Part shown: piece after piece, positions 33,552 through 42,845 of the stretch | Layout of the letters: each line of letters opens with the position of its first letter | Position numbering within the stretch: the first letter of the stretch is position 1 | Notes under the pieces: generated by a model | Database searches by the model: none | What the model was told of the DNA's origin: nothing | The model's input: the letters and a program-made list of their open reading frames with translations, nothing else | Translations under genes and position numbers: made by a program | Assembly: GCF_050596425.1 (NCBI RefSeq) | Contig: NZ_CP192292.1 | Span: 2,790,001 to 2,854,000 of the forward strand | Direction of reading: 5' to 3' | Source of the DNA: G963665925 sp050596425 | Lineage (GTDB): Bacteria > Bacillota > Clostridia > Peptostreptococcales > Acidaminobacteraceae | DNA length: 64,000 nt

Positions 33552-34100
33552 CTATTCTCCTGAGTAAGCTTTGTTTGCTGCATTAATGCTAATTAACTGA
33601 TTCAACATGTTCGTGTTGACTTCCTTTATTTCATTAAGCGTTGCCCTTAAACTTTCATCCGTGATTTCAGTATTATCTTCTCCATCACCATCTGTACCGT
33701 CAGTACCATCTGTACCATCTGTACCGTCAGTATCTGTATCATCTACAGTATCACTGCCATCAATTTTATTGATGAGTTCGACGATGTTTTGATTCATTGC
33801 TTCGATCTGTGCGGATAAAGTTTGATCATTTGACAAAGATGCACTTGTTGATGAAGCAATATTCGTTAACTGTTCAACCGATGAAAACTGAGCCATTTGA
33901 GCGATAAAGTCTTTGTTATCCATAGGACTGAGTGGATCTTGGTACTGTAGTTGAGTCATGAATAACTTAAGAAACGCGTCTTTATCAATGTTTTGCGATT
34001 CAAGTTTCTTTTTATTTTCTTGATCTTTCGTAATTTTATTGAGTTTGTCTATCTGGTCTTCTGTAAATTGTCCCAGCATTTGCGTAACTTCTGTACTCAC
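33552..34100 (-). CDS. flgD: Flagellar hook-cap scaffold FlgD
   Basis: Caps the growing hook and is required for FlgE assembly. 182 aa. N-terminal FlgD core: DKDAFLKLFMTQLQYQDPLSP and FIAQMAQFSSVEQLTN (about 40-80). Unlike proteobacterial FlgD it has no Tudor/Fn3 domain; instead a Thr-Asp-Gly repeat tail (about 122-142) and a short final helix (LRATLNEIKEVNTNMLNQLI). GTG start with GGAGG 7 nt upstream. Confidence 0.92.
   Translation of the reverse strand: MSTEVTQMLGQFTEDQIDKLNKITKDQENKKKLESQNIDKDAFLKLFMTQLQYQDPLSPMDNKDFIAQMAQFSSVEQLTNIASSTSASLSNDQTLSAQIEAMNQNIVELINKIDGSDTVDDTDTDGTDGTDGTDGTDGDGEDNTEITDESLRATLNEIKEVNTNMLNQLISINAANKAYSGE
33684..33735. repeat. flgD: 9-nt tandem repeat in flgD encoding Thr-Asp-Gly units
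   Basis: Four clear units of a 9-nt pattern (TCTGTACCG / TCAGTACCA and variants, 33691-33726) with degenerate copies on each side. The minus-strand reading gives repeated Gly-Thr-Asp. Copy-number change would keep frame. Confidence 0.8.
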
Positions 34101-34111
34101 GTTGTCACCTC

Positions 34112-35587
34112 CTACCCTAAATATTCAAATGTAGACTGCAGTCCGGCCAGAGTCTTATTAATCGATTCAAAATCCGGCATGCTTTCTTCATCACCGAAGA
34201 AATACTTGCGTTTTGCCCTTTGAGCAAAGAATCTTTGTTCCAACTGACCTTGCTGATCTGTCTGTTCCTGACCAACTGATACCTGCATACCTTCAATGTT
34301 ATAGCCTTTTTCTGCAAGAGCCTGTTTAAGATCAGACATATTGGATTCAAGCGTCTCTTTAACGACCTGACTCTCAACATTGAACTCAGCCATAAGTATG
34401 CCTTTTTCCACAGAAAGTTTTAAATCGACATTTCCAAGTTCCTCTGGTCGAAGCCTCAAAATGATTTGCTGACCATTCTCTGTTGGATTAATATTAAGCT
34501 TGGTGCCATCAAGAACTTGACTCATAATATTTTGTGCCAATCTAACTCTTGATGCCATATGCTCCATTGGCTGGGCACTTTTAATGGTTGGGTTTTCAAC
34601 TTTAAGCGCTTCACTAAAAGGTTGCATTTCTTCTGTGAAATCGTCAAGAATTGATCCTTGAGAAGCCTGAACTGTTTCATGCCCACTCTGATCGGATTTC
34701 TGATTAGAATCTCCTGCACTTGAATCTTTGCTGGTTTCGTCTGTCTTCATATTGGTCTCAAGTTCAGTTTGATTCGTTGTGACCTCTTCTTCTTTGTCAA
34801 TGACCTTGACATCAATGATCTCTACCTCAGCGTCTCCGTCTTGGGATACGCCTTCTGTCGAAGAAGACTGAGAAACATCTTCCTTCATCACTTCAGTAAC
34901 CATCTGAGCAAAATCCTTAGCAGTCATTTCTTCTAAGTTCATTTCAGCAAGCTCTAGCTTTGCACCAATGTCTTCAAGTGAAACCAACATATTTTGTGGA
35001 ATGTCTTCCATCGACGACAGATGTGCAACAATGCTTTGAAGCGCGGCTTCAAGGCTTTTTATTGACTCAGACAACTGCATTTGAACTGATTCGTCCATCT
35101 CTGTCATCATCTGCAGTTGAGGCATTTCTTCAATAACCTTGACCAAACTTGCCATTAAATCCTCAGGCAGAACTTCCATAAGTGAAGCAATTTCCTCTTC
35201 TGATAGACCAAGTTTTTCCAAAAGTTTCTTAACAGCTTTCGTCTCATCATCCAGTTTGGTCTCATCAACCTTCTTGAGATCATCAGAATTCTCTTCGATC
35301 CTTTTGTCACTTACTGTTTCTTTTTTTGCTGATTTGTCTGTGTCTGTGGCTTCCTGAACTTCCGGTCTTTTTCTACCCGTCATTTCATCATTATTCAATT
35401 TTGAATTTTTAGAGGCTTCTCTTGGTGCGTAATCTTTTGTATAATCAACTTTTTTGGCTTCGTAGCGTTTTTCTTCAAAAACCGCTTTAAAATCAAATTC
35501 AGATGATTTAGACTTTCCACTTGAAGAGTTGCCTTGACGAGTATCGAGTCCATAAGCATTCTGGACAGCCGATCCTCCATTTAACAA
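34112..35587 (-). CDS. fliK: Flagellar hook-length control protein FliK
   Basis: Secreted molecular ruler that ends hook growth and triggers the FlhB switch. About 491 aa. The long N-terminal and middle region (1-350) is low-complexity and very rich in Glu, Ser, Asp and Lys. The C-terminal Flg_hook domain (about 365-460) has LRLRPEELGNVDLKLSVEKG and the following VKETLESNMSDLKQALAEKG-type helix. The GTG at 35596 overlaps the SD GGAGG; the TTG at 35587 has 8-nt spacing and is preferred. Confidence 0.9.
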   Translation of the reverse strand: MLNGGSAVQNAYGLDTRQGNSSSGKSKSSEFDFKAVFEEKRYEAKKVDYTKDYAPREASKNSKLNNDEMTGRKRPEVQEATDTDKSAKKETVSDKRIEENSDDLKKVDETKLDDETKAVKKLLEKLGLSEEEIASLMEVLPEDLMASLVKVIEEMPQLQMMTEMDESVQMQLSESIKSLEAALQSIVAHLSSMEDIPQNMLVSLEDIGAKLELAEMNLEEMTAKDFAQMVTEVMKEDVSQSSSTEGVSQDGDAEVEIIDVKVIDKEEEVTTNQTELETNMKTDETSKDSSAGDSNQKSDQSGHETVQASQGSILDDFTEEMQPFSEALKVENPTIKSAQPMEHMASRVRLAQNIMSQVLDGTKLNINPTENGQQIILRLRPEELGNVDLKLSVEKGILMAEFNVESQVVKETLESNMSDLKQALAEKGYNIEGMQVSVGQEQTDQQGQLEQRFFAQRAKRKYFFGDEESMPDFESINKTLAGLQSTFEYLG

Positions 35588-35599
35588 TAAGTTCACCTC

Positions 35600-36841
35600 C
35601 TATTGGTTTCTCGGTAAAGTCAACTTTCTTGATATATCTGATGCAAGTGTGTCATCAAATGTTGCCAGCAGTTCCCCTACACGAGTTTTATCAAACCGAG
35701 ACAGCAGTTCTAAAGCTATGTCTTCATCAGAGATGATAATGGTTTCACCATTTTCCAGATCATATAATTTTGGTGCTGAACTGTTTCGAATCATCCTTTG
35801 AAGCATATTTGACACCACACCGGCATCCATATTTCCATAAACTTCAGCCATCTCAGTAACATTATCGTCAAATTCCTTATAAATCTTTAATGATTTTAGT
35901 ATATCTGACGTAATTTTATCTGTTCCCGACTCAATAATCTGTTGATCCCGAATCTCATTGATAAGTTCAAATGTAAAATTGTCATCACCAATACGGGCTA
36001 AAACCTGTCCAGCCTTAATAGGCCCAAGTTCGGAATACAGCTTACCAAGTTCCTCAATCGTATATGTATTTGTGTTTCCTATAAGGTCAACTAGCGTTGT
36101 ATTGTCTTCTGAAGAGTAGATACTCGCAATATTTTCTAGCTCAGACTTTCTCTTTTTTAAGTCTGCTATAGTTGTACGAATATCTCTGGCTTTTTCTTCT
36201 GACATAAAAGAGATAACTTTATTGAAATCCTCTGAAGAGAGTTGTTCCATCAAAGTCCCCCCGACTTTGCTATCCATAGCGGCAATATAAGATGCCAGGG
36301 ACTTGTGTCCATTCACAGAACTGTTTATTATAAAATTCATTTCATCTATAGCTGTCTGTATACTTAGAGAAGCCAAGTAATCTGCCCTAGACTTAATCTC
36401 TTCGTTTTTTTCCTCTTGAATTTGATCAAGGGTGTTGAGGACCACATCTTTTTTAATATTGCTGTCTCGAATAGCCTCAAGTATTAACTTTGTAGCATTC
36501 GGATTCATCCTTAGCATATGCTTAATCACTTCGTCATAAACAGCTTGATCTTCTGTTGAAAGAAGCGCCAGCTTGTCTACAGCTCTGGAATGATCAATGT
36601 CTAAGTAATACTCAGCGATCTCTTTCAATTGCTGATTAGTTTCTTGTGGTGTCGGAAACTGTTCAAAATAAGTTCCAACTGGTCCAGGAACATTTGATAA
36701 CATCTTATTGGCCTCTATTTGGAACGTGCTGCTCAGAAAATAGAATCCCGATAAGACCGCCACTGGTAGAACAATTAACACCACGAGTAAAATGAGTATC
36801 GTCTTGAGGGCACCGCCCTTTTCCTCTTTCTTTTCAGCCAT
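35600..36841 (-). CDS. YlxF/MotE-like membrane protein, enlarged
   Basis: 413 aa in the fliJ-fliK gap, the ylxF position of Bacillus. One N-terminal membrane helix (about 12-33), then an extracytoplasmic region with at least two helical MgtE-N/FliG-like segments: LALLSTEDQAVYDEVIKHMLRMNPNATKLIL-type (about 92-122) and VYGNMDAGVVSNMLQRM plus LLATFDDTLASDISRKL (about 340-410). A coiled coil (YLSFMSEEKARDI..LKKRKSEL, about 200-240) lies between. Bacillus YlxF is about half this length. A stator or export accessory role is likely by position. Overlaps fliJ (TAATG). Confidence 0.7.
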   Translation of the reverse strand: MAEKKEEKGGALKTILILLVVLIVLPVAVLSGFYFLSSTFQIEANKMLSNVPGPVGTYFEQFPTPQETNQQLKEIAEYYLDIDHSRAVDKLALLSTEDQAVYDEVIKHMLRMNPNATKLILEAIRDSNIKKDVVLNTLDQIQEEKNEEIKSRADYLASLSIQTAIDEMNFIINSSVNGHKSLASYIAAMDSKVGGTLMEQLSSEDFNKVISFMSEEKARDIRTTIADLKKRKSELENIASIYSSEDNTTLVDLIGNTNTYTIEELGKLYSELGPIKAGQVLARIGDDNFTFELINEIRDQQIIESGTDKITSDILKSLKIYKEFDDNVTEMAEVYGNMDAGVVSNMLQRMIRNSSAPKLYDLENGETIIISDEDIALELLSRFDKTRVGELLATFDDTLASDISRKLTLPRNQ

Positions 36842-37293
36842 TATGAATCACCACTTTTCTGCGAACTCTTATAATTGACAATTTCCTCAATAACTTTGCT
36901 TTCAGCTGCATTCAAGGCGTCCAAGTATGCCTCTTTTTCTTTTTCTTTCAACTTCTCCATAATTTTTCTTTGCTTCACAGCCTCAGTTAACTCTTTTTTT
37001 ATTTGAATAATTTTCAGTTGCATTTCGGCGATCTCAGAACTCAAGGCTTCAATCTTTGACTTGTAATGTTGCTTTGATCGTTCAAACATTTGAAGGTCTG
37101 ACGTCCGCACCCCACCAATTAGCTGGGATTGAATTGTCTTGAAGAATTCTTCCTGGCTGGAGAGAACCTTTGCTTTTTCCGCAAGTAGATTTTGCAGCTT
37201 GCTATTGGCTTTTCCCAGTTTTGTCTTTACTTCTTCTTCTTCGTCTTCTCTTTGCTTTAGAATTCTTTCATAACGGAATTTGAAGCCCCTCAT
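36841..37293 (-). CDS. fliJ: Flagellar export chaperone/ATPase stalk FliJ
   Basis: 150 aa, almost entirely helical coiled coil, begins MRGFKFRYERILKQREDEEEE as FliJ proteins do. Acts as the central stalk of the FliI ATPase ring and contacts FlhA. Between fliI and the MotE-like gene, 42 nt after fliI. Confidence 0.93.
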   Translation of the reverse strand: MRGFKFRYERILKQREDEEEEVKTKLGKANSKLQNLLAEKAKVLSSQEEFFKTIQSQLIGGVRTSDLQMFERSKQHYKSKIEALSSEIAEMQLKIIQIKKELTEAVKQRKIMEKLKEKEKEAYLDALNAAESKVIEEIVNYKSSQKSGDS

Positions 37294-37335
37294 CTACACT
37301 CACCCTTGTATTCCATCTCTTTTTTCAAAATATAA

Positions 37336-38658
37336 CTATTTTGATATTGTCTTCAACTCATTAACGGCTTGAGAAAAAGTGCTTTTATCATGCATGCCCT
37401 GAGACAAAAAGGCCATGTACTTTGGATAACGTTCAATGGCATCGTCTATCTTGGGATTTGTCCCTTTGGCATAAGCACCGATATTGATCAAGTCTTCAGC
37501 TTCACTGTATGTTGCCATTATTTCTTTGAATCGTCTTGAAGCCTCAATATGATCATTGCCTACAATTTGAGGCATAACACGGCTAACACTTCCTAGAATA
37601 TCTATTGCAGGATAATGGCCTAAATGTGCCAAGCGTCTTGATAAGAGTATGTGACCGTCAAGAATACCTCTCACGGCATCTGAAATAGGTTCATTGAAAT
37701 CATCCCCATCCACTAGAACTGTATAAAGTCCGGTGATGGACCCTTTTTCAGAGTTTCCCGCCCTTTCCAAGAGCCTTGGTAAAACAGCAAAAACAGATGG
37801 TGTATAGCCCCTGGTTACAGGTGGTTCTCCAACAGCAAGACCAATTTCTCTTTGCGCCATGGAGAATCTTGTTAAGGAGTCCATCATGAGTACGACGTTT
37901 TTACCTTGATCCCTAAAGTACTCCGCTATAGATGTTGCCAACATAGCTCCCTTAACACGTACCAGGGCCGGTTTATCGGAAGTGGCTATAATAAGGACTG
38001 ATTTTTTTAAACCTTCTTCACCAAGTTCGTTTTCAATAAACTCACGAACCTCACGACCACGCTCTCCGATGAGGGCAATAACATTGACATCTGCCGTGGT
38101 GTTTTTTGCAATCATGCCCATTAGGGTACTCTTGCCCACACCCGATCCTGCAAAAATACCAATACGTTGACCTCTGCCACATGTAATAAGTCCGTCAATG
38201 GCTTTAACTCCAAGGGGCAGTGGCTCTTTAATTCTATCTCGCATAAGGGGATTGGGCGGATCATTGTCCGCAGAATACTTTTTATTGGTGATGGGTTTTG
38301 GTTTTCCATCTATGGGGTGGCCAAGACCATCAAGCACTCTTCCAAGGAGATTGTCTCCCACGTCCACGTGAAGTTCATGCCCTGTGGCAACAACCTTACT
38401 GCCTGGTCCAATGCCTGACATTTCTCCAAGGGGCATTAAAAATACAGTTTCCCCTCGAAACCCAACAACTTCCGCTTTAATTGGCACGTCACTTTTAAGC
38501 GGAAATATATCGCAGACTTCTCCAAGTTCAACAGCAGGCCCTTCTGATTCAATTGTTAAACCAACAACTTTTGAAACCCGACCGCTATACTTAATTAAGT
38601 TTAGATGTTCCAGTGCATTCTTATATTTTGACAAATCAATATTATTCATCAGTATCAC
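37336..38658 (-). CDS. fliI: Flagellum-specific ATPase FliI
   Basis: Hexameric ATPase of the export apparatus related to F1-beta. About 440 aa. Walker A GSGVGKST (171-178), Walker B region VVLMMDSLTRFSMAQREIGLAVGEPP-type (about 250-275), and the conserved IGERGREVREFIE. Two starts are possible: a GTG overlapping the fliH stop (38658) or the ATG nine bases later (38649, MNNIDLSKY); neither has a strong SD. Confidence 0.96.
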   Translation of the reverse strand: MILMNNIDLSKYKNALEHLNLIKYSGRVSKVVGLTIESEGPAVELGEVCDIFPLKSDVPIKAEVVGFRGETVFLMPLGEMSGIGPGSKVVATGHELHVDVGDNLLGRVLDGLGHPIDGKPKPITNKKYSADNDPPNPLMRDRIKEPLPLGVKAIDGLITCGRGQRIGIFAGSGVGKSTLMGMIAKNTTADVNVIALIGERGREVREFIENELGEEGLKKSVLIIATSDKPALVRVKGAMLATSIAEYFRDQGKNVVLMMDSLTRFSMAQREIGLAVGEPPVTRGYTPSVFAVLPRLLERAGNSEKGSITGLYTVLVDGDDFNEPISDAVRGILDGHILLSRRLAHLGHYPAIDILGSVSRVMPQIVGNDHIEASRRFKEIMATYSEAEDLINIGAYAKGTNPKIDDAIERYPKYMAFLSQGMHDKSTFSQAVNELKTISK

Positions 38659-39434
38659 TCACTACCTATCAAAGATTCAAAAGTGGCACGAACTTGTTCA
38701 AACTGCGTAGCAATACTGCTGTCTACACTTCCAGCCGATGTGTCAATAACACAACTACCTGGGCTTAAAGACTTATCCTCTTTCACTTCAATGCTATCAA
38801 CACTCTCTGCAAGGGAGAGAATTCTATCTCTTATTCCCAGTGCATAACTATAGTCTTCTGAAGACACTCTGAGTACAAGATCATCCGTGTATGCACATTT
38901 TTTGAGGGCACTCTTGATAAGACCTTCAATCACAGCACCATCCTCTTCTATTCTCTTGTTGAGGATTTTTTCAACAGTCATTATGACAATTTCGATCATT
39001 TCCGGCTCCAAATTGTCTAACATGCTTTTGTATTGAGCCACAGCTGTGTCTTTGATGTTAAGAGCTTCTTGTATCAGCGTCTCTGATTGTGCTCGTCCCT
39101 CCTCAAATCCAGCTTTATAACCATCGTCAAAACCTTCTTGATGGGACTTTTCATATATGCCTTTGACTTGCTCATAGGCCTCTTCTATAATTTGATCGGC
39201 TTCTGATTTGGCCTTGTGTGTCAAGGTTCTGGCTTCTTCAACAGCTTCGTCAACCATGGCCTGCAGGTCTTCTTCACTCATAGAAGGCGCTGCGGACTTT
39301 ATCTCCCCAGCGCCATCTTCGATTTCTTCTTCTATCTCTTCCGGTATCTCCGGTGCTATTTCTGGTGTAAGTCTAAATTTTTTCTCATCCAGAATAACTT
39401 GGGCACGTTTTACGATTTTAGACAATGATCTCAT
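38655..39434 (-). CDS. fliH: Flagellar assembly protein FliH
   Basis: Stator-like regulator that tethers FliI to the C-ring. About 259 aa; starts MRSLSKIVKRAQV. Coiled coil (about 60-130) with GxxxG-like small-residue pattern in GFDDGYKAGFEEGRAQSE, and the C-terminal ATPase-binding domain (IVIMTVEKILNKRIEEDGAVIEGLIKSALKK-type, about 150-180). The start is uncertain: ATG 39434 has GGAGG very close, TTG 39425 has better spacing, and GTG 39446 has none. All overlap the end of fliG. Confidence 0.9.
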   Translation of the reverse strand: MRSLSKIVKRAQVILDEKKFRLTPEIAPEIPEEIEEEIEDGAGEIKSAAPSMSEEDLQAMVDEAVEEARTLTHKAKSEADQIIEEAYEQVKGIYEKSHQEGFDDGYKAGFEEGRAQSETLIQEALNIKDTAVAQYKSMLDNLEPEMIEIVIMTVEKILNKRIEEDGAVIEGLIKSALKKCAYTDDLVLRVSSEDYSYALGIRDRILSLAESVDSIEVKEDKSLSPGSCVIDTSAGSVDSSIATQFEQVRATFESLIGSE

Positions 39435-40431
39435 CTCCTCCGCCACGTGCGATTATGATTTCACCAGCTTCTTCTAGCTTACGGATAACATTAACAATTT
39501 TCTGTTGCGCTTCTTCAACATCACGCAGGCGAACAGGACCCATGAACTCCATGTCTTCCTTAAGCATTTCAGCCATACGTTTTGACATATTAGAGAATAT
39601 AACATCACGCACTTCTTCTGTTGCGCCCTTACACGCGACAGAAAGGTCATTATTATCAATTTCACGAATGAATCTCTGAATAGATACACTGTCAAGATTA
39701 ATGATATCTTCGAATACGAACATACGCTTTCTGATTTCTTCTGCAAGATCTGCATTTTGAATTTCCAGCGTTTCCATAATGAATTTTTCTGTCCCTCTAT
39801 CAACAGAGTTAAGAATATCAACAATGGCCTGAATACCACCTGTAGCAGCGTAGTCCTGTGTCACCATTGATGACAGTTTACGCTCAAGAACAAGTTCAAC
39901 CTCTTTGATAACTTCAGGCGATGTCGACTCCATAAGGGCAATCCTTTGAGCAACATCAGCTTGTTTATCTTGAGGCAAGGCCGCTAGTATGGATGAGGCC
40001 TGGCCTGGGTTCAGATATGATAGAATAAGCGCCAGTGTTTGAGGATGTTCGTTTTGTATAAAGTTTAGCAGTTGTCCAGCATCTGCTTTTCTAACAAAAT
40101 CAAATGGTCGCACCTGTAGAGACGCTGTCAACTTGTTGATGATCTCAAGCGCCTTCTGGGAGCCCATTGCTTTTTCAAGCACTTCTTTGGCGTATCCAAT
40201 ACCACCTTCTGAGACAAATTCCTGAGCAAGGCACACCTGATAAAACTCTTCTAAAATGCCTTCTTTTTCCTCCGGATCAACTTTTCTCATGTTTGCTATT
40301 TCAAGTGTCAGTTCTTCTATTTCATCATCTTGAAGGTGCGAAAAAAGTTGTGCTGATTTTTCAGGTCCCAATGAAATTAGAAGAACGGCCGCTTTTTGTC
40401 TGCCACTTAATTCGCCTTTTTTTCTAGCCAT
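39418..40431 (-). CDS. fliG: Flagellar motor switch protein FliG
   Basis: C-ring protein that contacts MotA and generates torque. 337 aa with N, middle and C domains. EHPQTLALILSYL (middle-domain EHPQ motif) and the C-terminal torque helix FEDIINLDSVSIQRFIREIDNNDLSVACKG-type (about 245-275) with its alternating charges are intact. Downstream of fliF by 14 nt. Confidence 0.97.
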   Translation of the reverse strand: MARKKGELSGRQKAAVLLISLGPEKSAQLFSHLQDDEIEELTLEIANMRKVDPEEKEGILEEFYQVCLAQEFVSEGGIGYAKEVLEKAMGSQKALEIINKLTASLQVRPFDFVRKADAGQLLNFIQNEHPQTLALILSYLNPGQASSILAALPQDKQADVAQRIALMESTSPEVIKEVELVLERKLSSMVTQDYAATGGIQAIVDILNSVDRGTEKFIMETLEIQNADLAEEIRKRMFVFEDIINLDSVSIQRFIREIDNNDLSVACKGATEEVRDVIFSNMSKRMAEMLKEDMEFMGPVRLRDVEEAQQKIVNVIRKLEEAGEIIIARGGGDEIIV

Positions 40432-40445
40432 AGAACAAAACTCCC

Positions 40446-41978
40446 CTAATCATCATTTAACCATGCGCGTAGCAATTGGGCCACGACTTCTGGATTGGAT
40501 TCAATAAACTTTTCGATTTGGAACTTAGGACTTGATTGATCCGACTGTTCCAACTTGATTTCTTCAATTTCACGTTGTTCTTCAAGTTCACGCATAATGC
40601 GCTCTTCTTCTTCAGTTTTGGCCTTACGACGCATAAACAGAACAGCGCCCGCAATGGCTCCAACCACAACAAGACCAATAACAGCAAATATCCAAATCGG
40701 CACACCTGATGTGGCCATTTCGTCTGCAAAGGGATCCTCGATGACGTTAAAGGTCTGAGCAGACACCCGAACCACTCTCGTATCTAGACCTGCAGCTGCA
40801 GATACCAAATCTGTTATTTCTTGTTTCTGTTCCTCCGTCAAAGTTTGATCCACCAAATTGGTTTCATTAATAATGACGCTGACAGTAATATCTTCAATCT
40901 GACCCCTTGCTTTTTCAACAGTGGTCAAAGTTTCATTCATCTCATAATTTATGGTTTTGGACGCTTTTTTATACTGGGTGCCATCACCAGTGATTTCATT
41001 GTAGTTGGTTGCTTCTGAATTGGAGTCCGTACCCGGAACACCTGATGTGCCAGCATTCAGTGTGCTTTCTTGAATCTCTGTCATACTCCGAACAAGACCT
41101 GTTGTTTCACCTTCAATCGGAACAGAGTAAACTGTAGAACTTGTGACCTGACTATCAAAATCCAGGGTCACTGATGCCATGACACGAACGCCTTCTGGCC
41201 CAAATATAGTCGCGAGAAACGACTCCAAATCCTTCTCCAGTTTTTCCTGGACTTCCAGTTGAAGTTCTTGCTGACTATTCGCCAAAACCTGACCTTCAGA
41301 TTCCGCCACTTGATTTAGAACTTTCCCCGTGTTATCAACCACGGACACGTTGCTTGCATCAAGGCCCTTTACCGAGTTCACAAGTATCATGACAATGCCA
41401 TTAACTTGCTGTTGATTTAGTGTGTTTCCACCCTTCACAAGTAAAGTGACAGATGCTCTTGACTCCGTTGAATCATTCAACAAGAAAGCACTATCACTCG
41501 GAACAGTCAAATTAACCTTGGCTCTTTCAACCGCATCTATCGTCTCTATGGTCTCGGCAAGAGCTGTTTCCTGCGCAAGCTCGTACATTTTGTCCTTATC
41601 CTCAGATGTGTATGTAAGAGATGTATTGCTAAAGGCCTGCGTCCAGTTAAAATCCTTGGCTGTTAAAGACCCATTTAGTGTCAACTGCATTTTTGCACGA
41701 CTCAAGTCTTCCTTGGGCACTAAAATCGTGGTTGTGTTATCCTCGTCGCGATGAGATATTCCCAGTTCAGTCAGATTCGTCGTTATATTTGCAGCTTCTT
41801 CAAGAGATAGATTTGTTGCAAGAGGAACATATTCAGTTCGCGTCAATAAAACAATGGCTATCGCAATGATCAAAATCAATGCGCTGCCACCGCCAAAATA
41901 CAATATCTTCTGCCTTCTATCAAGGCTATCTAGGAACTCGCTTATTTGAGTTCTTATTCTCTGTAAAAATTCACCCAT
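40446..41978 (-). CDS. fliF: Flagellar MS-ring protein FliF
   Basis: Forms the MS ring in the membrane, the first structure of the basal body. 510 aa with two membrane helices (about 27-45 and 425-446), ring-building motif domains between them (YxFLxxT-like TEYVPLATNLSLEEAANITTNLTELGI, about 48-78), and a C-terminal FliG-binding tail ending EVVAQLLRAWLNDD. SD AAGAGGTG. Confidence 0.96.
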   Translation of the reverse strand: MGEFLQRIRTQISEFLDSLDRRQKILYFGGGSALILIIAIAIVLLTRTEYVPLATNLSLEEAANITTNLTELGISHRDEDNTTTILVPKEDLSRAKMQLTLNGSLTAKDFNWTQAFSNTSLTYTSEDKDKMYELAQETALAETIETIDAVERAKVNLTVPSDSAFLLNDSTESRASVTLLVKGGNTLNQQQVNGIVMILVNSVKGLDASNVSVVDNTGKVLNQVAESEGQVLANSQQELQLEVQEKLEKDLESFLATIFGPEGVRVMASVTLDFDSQVTSSTVYSVPIEGETTGLVRSMTEIQESTLNAGTSGVPGTDSNSEATNYNEITGDGTQYKKASKTINYEMNETLTTVEKARGQIEDITVSVIINETNLVDQTLTEEQKQEITDLVSAAAGLDTRVVRVSAQTFNVIEDPFADEMATSGVPIWIFAVIGLVVVGAIAGAVLFMRRKAKTEEEERIMRELEEQREIEEIKLEQSDQSSPKFQIEKFIESNPEVVAQLLRAWLNDD

Positions 41979-42061
41979 TTTGCACCTCTTAAAGCTATGA
42001 TTGCTCTAGACCACGTAGACCTAGAATCCCCTTCAGTGATTTGTGTTGTATGCAGAGGTCA

Positions 42062-42358
42062 TTAGAACTGTAAACGCATAATTTCCTTGTACGCTTCCAT
42101 AATTTTGTTTCTAACCTCAATTGCCGTGTTTAATGTTAATTCCGCTTTCATAGCTTCAATCCTCAGTTCATGTAAATTTTCCACATCACCAAGGGCGAGT
42201 TTCTGATCTATTGCCTGAGATGTTTTCTCGGAAGAATTCACATTTTCAAGAGCATCCATCAAAATATTTTTAAAATCAACTGATGAATTTTCTGTGGTTC
42301 GAGACGCTCCAAGAGTATTTTGTTGAATGGAACTCAATACCTTAGGATCTATTTTCAA
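42062..42358 (-). CDS. fliE: Flagellar hook-basal body adaptor FliE
   Basis: 98 aa, links the MS ring to the rod. Contains SVDFKNILMDALENVNSSEKTSQAIDQKLALGD-type N-terminal half and the C-terminal ELTLNTAIEVRNKIMEAYKEIMRLQF helix (family hallmark, last 26 residues). Starts at TTG with GGGGGG upstream. Follows flgC by 34 nt. Confidence 0.94.
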   Translation of the reverse strand: MKIDPKVLSSIQQNTLGASRTTENSSVDFKNILMDALENVNSSEKTSQAIDQKLALGDVENLHELRIEAMKAELTLNTAIEVRNKIMEAYKEIMRLQF

Positions 42359-42392
42359 GAGTTAGCCCCCCTATAAAACTTTTACTGTCGAT

Positions 42393-42833
42393 TTATTTGC
42401 CTATTTCTAAGGCTTTCATAGCCATAGACTTGGTGCTGTTTAACGCCGTCGTGTTGGCCTCATAGGCCCTTGATGCTGATATTAGATTGATCATTTCTGT
42501 GACGATTTCAACATTAGGCAGAAGAACGTAGCCTTCTGAATCCGCATCTGGATGACCAGGGTTATACTCCCTTTTGAAGTCAGACAGATCTTCACGAATA
42601 CCTATTACTTCCACACCGTTGCCTATTGGATTGTCCCCTTTTGCTTTTGCCAAAACATCACTGAAATCTTCAGATTCCAAAGTACGGTAAACAGGTACTT
42701 TCCGTCTATACGGTGTTCCAGCGCTTGTTCGAGTTGTGTTGGCATTGGCAATATTTTCTGATATGACGTCCATACGAAGTCTTTCTGCTGTAAGACCTGT
42801 AGAACTTATATTTATAGAATTAAAGAAACTCAT
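42393..42833 (-). CDS. flgC: Flagellar proximal rod protein FlgC
   Basis: 146 aa rod subunit. N-terminal helix STGLTAERLRMDVISENIANANT (about 11-31), RTSAGTPYRRK, and the C-terminal NVEIVTEMINLISASRAYEANTTALNSTKSMAMKALEIGK helix (about 106-146) are typical. No signal peptide. Follows flgB by 12 nt. Confidence 0.96.
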   Translation of the reverse strand: MSFFNSINISSTGLTAERLRMDVISENIANANTTRTSAGTPYRRKVPVYRTLESEDFSDVLAKAKGDNPIGNGVEVIGIREDLSDFKREYNPGHPDADSEGYVLLPNVEIVTEMINLISASRAYEANTTALNSTKSMAMKALEIGK

Positions 42834-42845
42834 ACCTTAAGCCCC

